14,049 nt of DNA from Candidatus Aenigmatarchaeota archaeon (GTDB taxonomy: Archaea > Aenigmatarchaeota > Aenigmatarchaeia > QMZS01), in NCBI GenBank assembly GCA_021163805.1, contig JAGGTL010000022.1, forward strand, positions 1 through 14,049. The letters run 5' to 3'. Shown in pieces: positions 12,124 to 14,049 of this stretch. A program made the position numbers and the translations under genes. The notes under the pieces are model-generated. The model had not been told where the DNA came from and searched no databases. It saw only the letters and a list, made by a program, of their open reading frames with translations. Position 1 is the stretch's first letter, and every line of letters begins with the position of its first letter.

Positions 12124-12705
12124 ATGAGTTTTGACAAGGATAAAGAAAGAACACTAAAAAAATTTGAAATTTCCCTGAAGAAAGGAGAAGTGGATAAACC
12201 AATAATCCCTCTCTTAAAATTTATTAATTCCCTGTCTGATTTTTATACAACATCTAGTTGCGCGGGCAGAATTATTTTACTTCATGAATTTGGGAAAAGA
12301 AAAATAGACAATAAATTTATTTTAAAAGAGCATGATAAAATTAATACGGAATTATTTCTAAACAAAGATTTTAGAGATTCAAAAGGGAGAGTGTGGCTAA
12401 AGCAAGAGCCTTTTATCATCCATATTGTTGCCAGAACATTAAAAGATGCTGAAAATATGCTTAATCTTGGATTAAAATCCGGATTAAAACACAGCGGTGT
12501 TTTTGTTTTCAAGTCAGAAAGATTTATTCTCGAATTAAACGGAACGCAAAATTTAAGCGTTCCAATTGCCGAAAAAGGAAAATTGCTGATTCAAAAAGAT
12601 TATTTAAAATATCTTTTGTCCATTGCTGATGAAAAACTTGGAAAAAACAAGGAAACAAGAGAAAAATTTGAGAAATCAGTAAGAGATAAGTTCAATGATC
12701 TTTGA
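12124..12705 (+). CDS. taw3: wybutosine-pathway methyltransferase TYW3/Taw3
   Basis: SAM-dependent N4-methyltransferase acting on the wyosine-type base at position 37 of tRNA-Phe, downstream of Trm5. Typical features: N-terminal MSFDKDKERTLKKFEISL, SSCAGRI (the SSCxGR motif), WLKQEPFIIHIVARTLKDAE and GLKSGLKHSGVFVF with the family K-x-SG. The ATG at 12124 matches the usual start MxFDxxK; the frame extends to a TTG at 12070 that would overlap trm5 and is not needed. Length 193 residues is normal. The last 11 bases overlap an upstream in-frame ATG (12695) of the Rpp21 gene. Its presence with Trm5 predicts wyosine-type tRNA-Phe in this organism, provided Taw1 and Taw2 are encoded elsewhere. Confidence 0.9.
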   Translation: MSFDKDKERTLKKFEISLKKGEVDKPIIPLLKFINSLSDFYTTSSCAGRIILLHEFGKRKIDNKFILKEHDKINTELFLNKDFRDSKGRVWLKQEPFIIHIVARTLKDAENMLNLGLKSGLKHSGVFVFKSERFILELNGTQNLSVPIAEKGKLLIQKDYLKYLLSIADEKLGKNKETREKFEKSVRDKFNDL

Positions 12706-12730
12706 AGAAAGAATATTTATAAATAAGAAT

Positions 12731-13075
12731 ATGCTGAGCAAAACCGAAATTGCAAAAAAAAGAATTGAAAAATTGTTTAAATTGGCAGAGGAAGAATTAA
12801 AGAAGGGTAATTTAGAAAGAACTAAAAGATACATCTATCTGGCAAGAAAAATTGGAATGAAATGCCAATACACTCTTCCAAGAGAATTAAAAAGAAAATT
12901 CTGCAAAAAATGCAATATGCTGCTGATTCCCGGTATCAGTTGCGAAGTTAGATTAAACAAAAAAACAAAAACTAAGGATATTAAATGTTTTAATTGTAAT
13001 TATATTAGAAGGTATCCTTATGGTGAACAAAATAGGAGAAAATTTAATAAAACTCGCAGAAAAACTGAAAAATGA
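12731..13075 (+). CDS. rnp4: RNase P protein subunit Rpp21 (Rpr2 family)
   Basis: Zinc-binding RNase P subunit that with Rpp29 supports the specificity domain of RNase P RNA. From ATG 12731 the protein has 114 residues: an N-terminal helical pair (residues 4-42, AKKRIEKLFKLAEEEL and ERTKRYIYLARKIGMK) and a zinc ribbon with Cys58/Cys61 (CKKC) and Cys86/Cys89 (CFNC), then a very basic tail. The frame can be extended to ATG 12695, adding 12 residues (MIFEERIFINKN); this would overlap taw3 by 11 bases and cannot be excluded. The AT-rich TATTTATAAA in the added segment may instead be a promoter remnant. The last 56 bases overlap the eS19 gene. Confidence 0.88.
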   Translation: MLSKTEIAKKRIEKLFKLAEEELKKGNLERTKRYIYLARKIGMKCQYTLPRELKRKFCKKCNMLLIPGISCEVRLNKKTKTKDIKCFNCNYIRRYPYGEQNRRKFNKTRRKTEK

Positions 13076-13415
13076 AAAAATTGTTGAGATGCCAGAATGG
13101 GCAAAATTTATTAAAACTGGGGTAAGTAAAGAAAGGGTTCCGCAGCAACAGGATTGGTGGTATTTAAGGGCGGCATCAATATTGAGAAAAGTTTATTTAT
13201 TCGGTCCAATTGGTGCCGAAAGATTATCAAAATTTTATGGTGGAAGAAAAAACAGAGGAGCCAAGCCAGAAAAATTCAGAAGAGGATCAAGAAAGATAAT
13301 CAGAACAATTTTGCAACAACTTGAAAATAAAGGATTGGTAAAAAAATCAGAAAAACAGAAAAAAGGCAGAATTATGACGGAAGAGGGCAGAAAATATCTA
13401 AAATCAGTGCTTTAA
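13020..13415 (+). CDS. rps19e: Small-subunit ribosomal protein eS19
   Basis: Archaeal/eukaryotic ribosomal protein of the 30S head, with a winged-helix core. Recognisable family segments: PEWAKFIKTGVSKERVPQQQ, DWWYLRAASILRKVYLFGPI and FYGGRKNRGAKPE, with ILQQLENKGLVKK near the end. Length 131 residues is somewhat short but complete. The ATG at 13020 lies 56 bases inside rnp4; an AAGGT ends six bases before it, and a later start would lose the conserved N-terminal helix, so the overlap seems real. Neighbourhood of rnp4 and rps19e is conserved in many archaea, but the usual followers (PDCD5-like protein, eL39, eL31) are absent here. The last 12 bases overlap the opposing membrane-protein gene. 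Confidence 0.95.
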   Translation: MVNKIGENLIKLAEKLKNEKIVEMPEWAKFIKTGVSKERVPQQQDWWYLRAASILRKVYLFGPIGAERLSKFYGGRKNRGAKPEKFRRGSRKIIRTILQQLENKGLVKKSEKQKKGRIMTEEGRKYLKSVL

Positions 13416-13721
13416 CAATGAATAAGCGATTGTAAAACCAAGAATTATTATTAAAAATAAAATAATTGTCGATATATAATAATCCGAAAAAACTATTTTC
13501 GGCCATCCTTTTGTTCTGTATGCAAGAGTTAATAAAAGAGAAAATATTAATACAACTACACCAAAAATAGCATAGTTGTTTTTTGTATAGAGAACAAAGA
13601 AAATCAGCCCTCCAATAATCAATAAAATTGCCAAAGATATTTGATCTATATTTATTAATAATCCGAATAAAAATATTGCGCATAGAATTGCAAATAAACC
13701 AATAATTTCTTCAACTTTCAT
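13404..13721 (-). CDS. small integral membrane protein
   Basis: Not recognised. From the ATG at 13721 it has 105 residues with four hydrophobic helices (about 6-26, 29-47, 51-65 and 82-102) joined by short loops; the only sizeable loop, TKGWPKIVFSDYY, lies before the last helix. The frame extends upstream to 13862, but those codons lie antisense to the winged-helix gene, so the ATG at 13721 is preferred. The 3' end overlaps eS19 by 12 bases, tail to tail. The start is only 22 bases from the divergent winged-helix gene, so the two may share control. Confidence 0.65.
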   Translation of the reverse strand: MKVEEIIGLFAILCAIFLFGLLINIDQISLAILLIIGGLIFFVLYTKNNYAIFGVVVLIFSLLLTLAYRTKGWPKIVFSDYYISTIILFLIIILGFTIAYSLLKH

Positions 13722-13743
13722 AAATAATTTTTTAAAATAAATT

Positions 13744-13965
13744 ATGACAATCGAAGAAAAAATTTTAAAATTTGTTGCAAGCAAACAGGTAGTGTCCTTA
13801 GAAGAACTAAAAAAAGAAATGAGCAATATAAATAAAAATACCTTGCTTGCCATAATTGCCAAATTAAAGGAGGAAGGATTGATATGCTATTCCAATCTGC
13901 TATCTCCGACAACTTTCGTAATAACAGCAAGAGGATTGAACAATATTGAAAGAACTAAAAAGTAA
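13744..13965 (+). CDS. small winged-helix protein
   Basis: 73 residues. The pattern EEKILKFVASKQVVSLEELK, then NTLLAIIAKLKEEGLICYS and a short wing ending in FVITARGLNNI, fits a single winged helix-turn-helix domain of the kind found in archaeal regulators. There is no other domain and no signal sequence. It is divergent from the small membrane-protein gene across 22 bases, too short for two independent promoters; with that spacing it could regulate itself and its neighbour, or be a nucleic-acid-binding subunit. The ATG at 13744 is the only sensible start. Confidence 0.65.
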   Translation: MTIEEKILKFVASKQVVSLEELKKEMSNINKNTLLAIIAKLKEEGLICYSNLLSPTTFVITARGLNNIERTKK

Positions 13966-13981
13966 AATAAATAATATATTT

Positions 13982-14049
13982 ATGACTGAGGATGAAATTG
14001 AAAAATTAAGAGAAAAACTTAAAATTAATTTTTTTCAGATTGAAAAAAC
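13982..14049 (+). CDS. start of a further gene (truncated by the window end)
   Basis: ATG followed by 22 open codons up to the window edge (MTEDEIEKLREKLKINFFQI and onward). The reading is charged and helical and begins 16 bases after the winged-helix stop, preceded by AATAATATATTT. Too short to identify; likely cotranscribed with the winged-helix gene. Confidence 0.5.
   Translation, partial: MTEDEIEKLREKLKINFFQIEK

Overview
The window is archaeal. It carries three protein subunits of archaeal RNase P (Rpp30, Pop5, Rpp21), an archaeal-type uS3 and eS19, the SRP receptor FtsY, the tRNA enzymes Trm5 and TYW3, a class III (archaeal) prepilin, TATA-type promoters and little use of Shine-Dalgarno sequences. 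Low GC, short lysine-rich proteins, tight gene overlaps and ribosomal and RNase P genes scattered away from their usual operons suggest a small-genome DPANN-type archaeon (Nanoarchaeota/Woesearchaeota/Pacearchaeota-like). That placement is an inference from gene content, not a phylogenetic result.

Layout. 1-897: a small membrane protein with a cysteine motif, translationally linked to an endonuclease III; this stretch looks richer in GC than the rest. 898-1264: the only long non-coding gap, with a cluster of dyads that includes one ORB-like element. 1265-3909: a plus-strand information-processing run (rnp3, rnp2, DUF357, a 37-residue ORF, ftsY, a 40-residue zinc ribbon). 3910-5099: a minus-strand pair, a PHP phosphoesterase and a BofA-like membrane protein. 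5226-5822: an HTH protein and a tRNA-Ala(CGC) gene interrupted in both the D loop and the T loop. 5826-7744: a minus-strand envelope pair, a UbiA prenyltransferase followed by a processive family-2 glycosyltransferase. 7830-9098: a nucleotidyltransferase-HEPN-HEPN fusion. 9167-9745: a solitary uS3. 9749-10582: a ribbon-helix-helix domain fused to a sugar-nucleotidyltransferase-like domain, with a perfect dyad at its start codon. 10732-11268: a type IV pilin-like protein whose 5' end is unusual. 11298-13415: a second information-processing run (trm5, taw3, rnp4, rps19e). 13404-14049: a small membrane protein, a small winged-helix protein and the start of a further gene.

How the genes fit together. 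Most of the window serves tRNA maturation and translation: RNase P trims tRNA 5' ends, Trm5 and TYW3 act on G37 of tRNA-Phe, and there are uS3, eS19, FtsY and an intron-bearing tRNA. The cell-surface theme is the UbiA-glycosyltransferase pair, the pilin and possibly the RHH-nucleotidyltransferase, which could control and supply sugar nucleotides. The most unusual items are the doubly interrupted tRNA, the pilin 5' end (three consecutive hairpins followed by an A-AAA-AAG slippery heptamer that would restore a canonical prepilin start), the MNT-HEPN-HEPN single-chain protein, the RHH-nucleotidyltransferase with its candidate operator, and the dyad cluster at 1061-1244.
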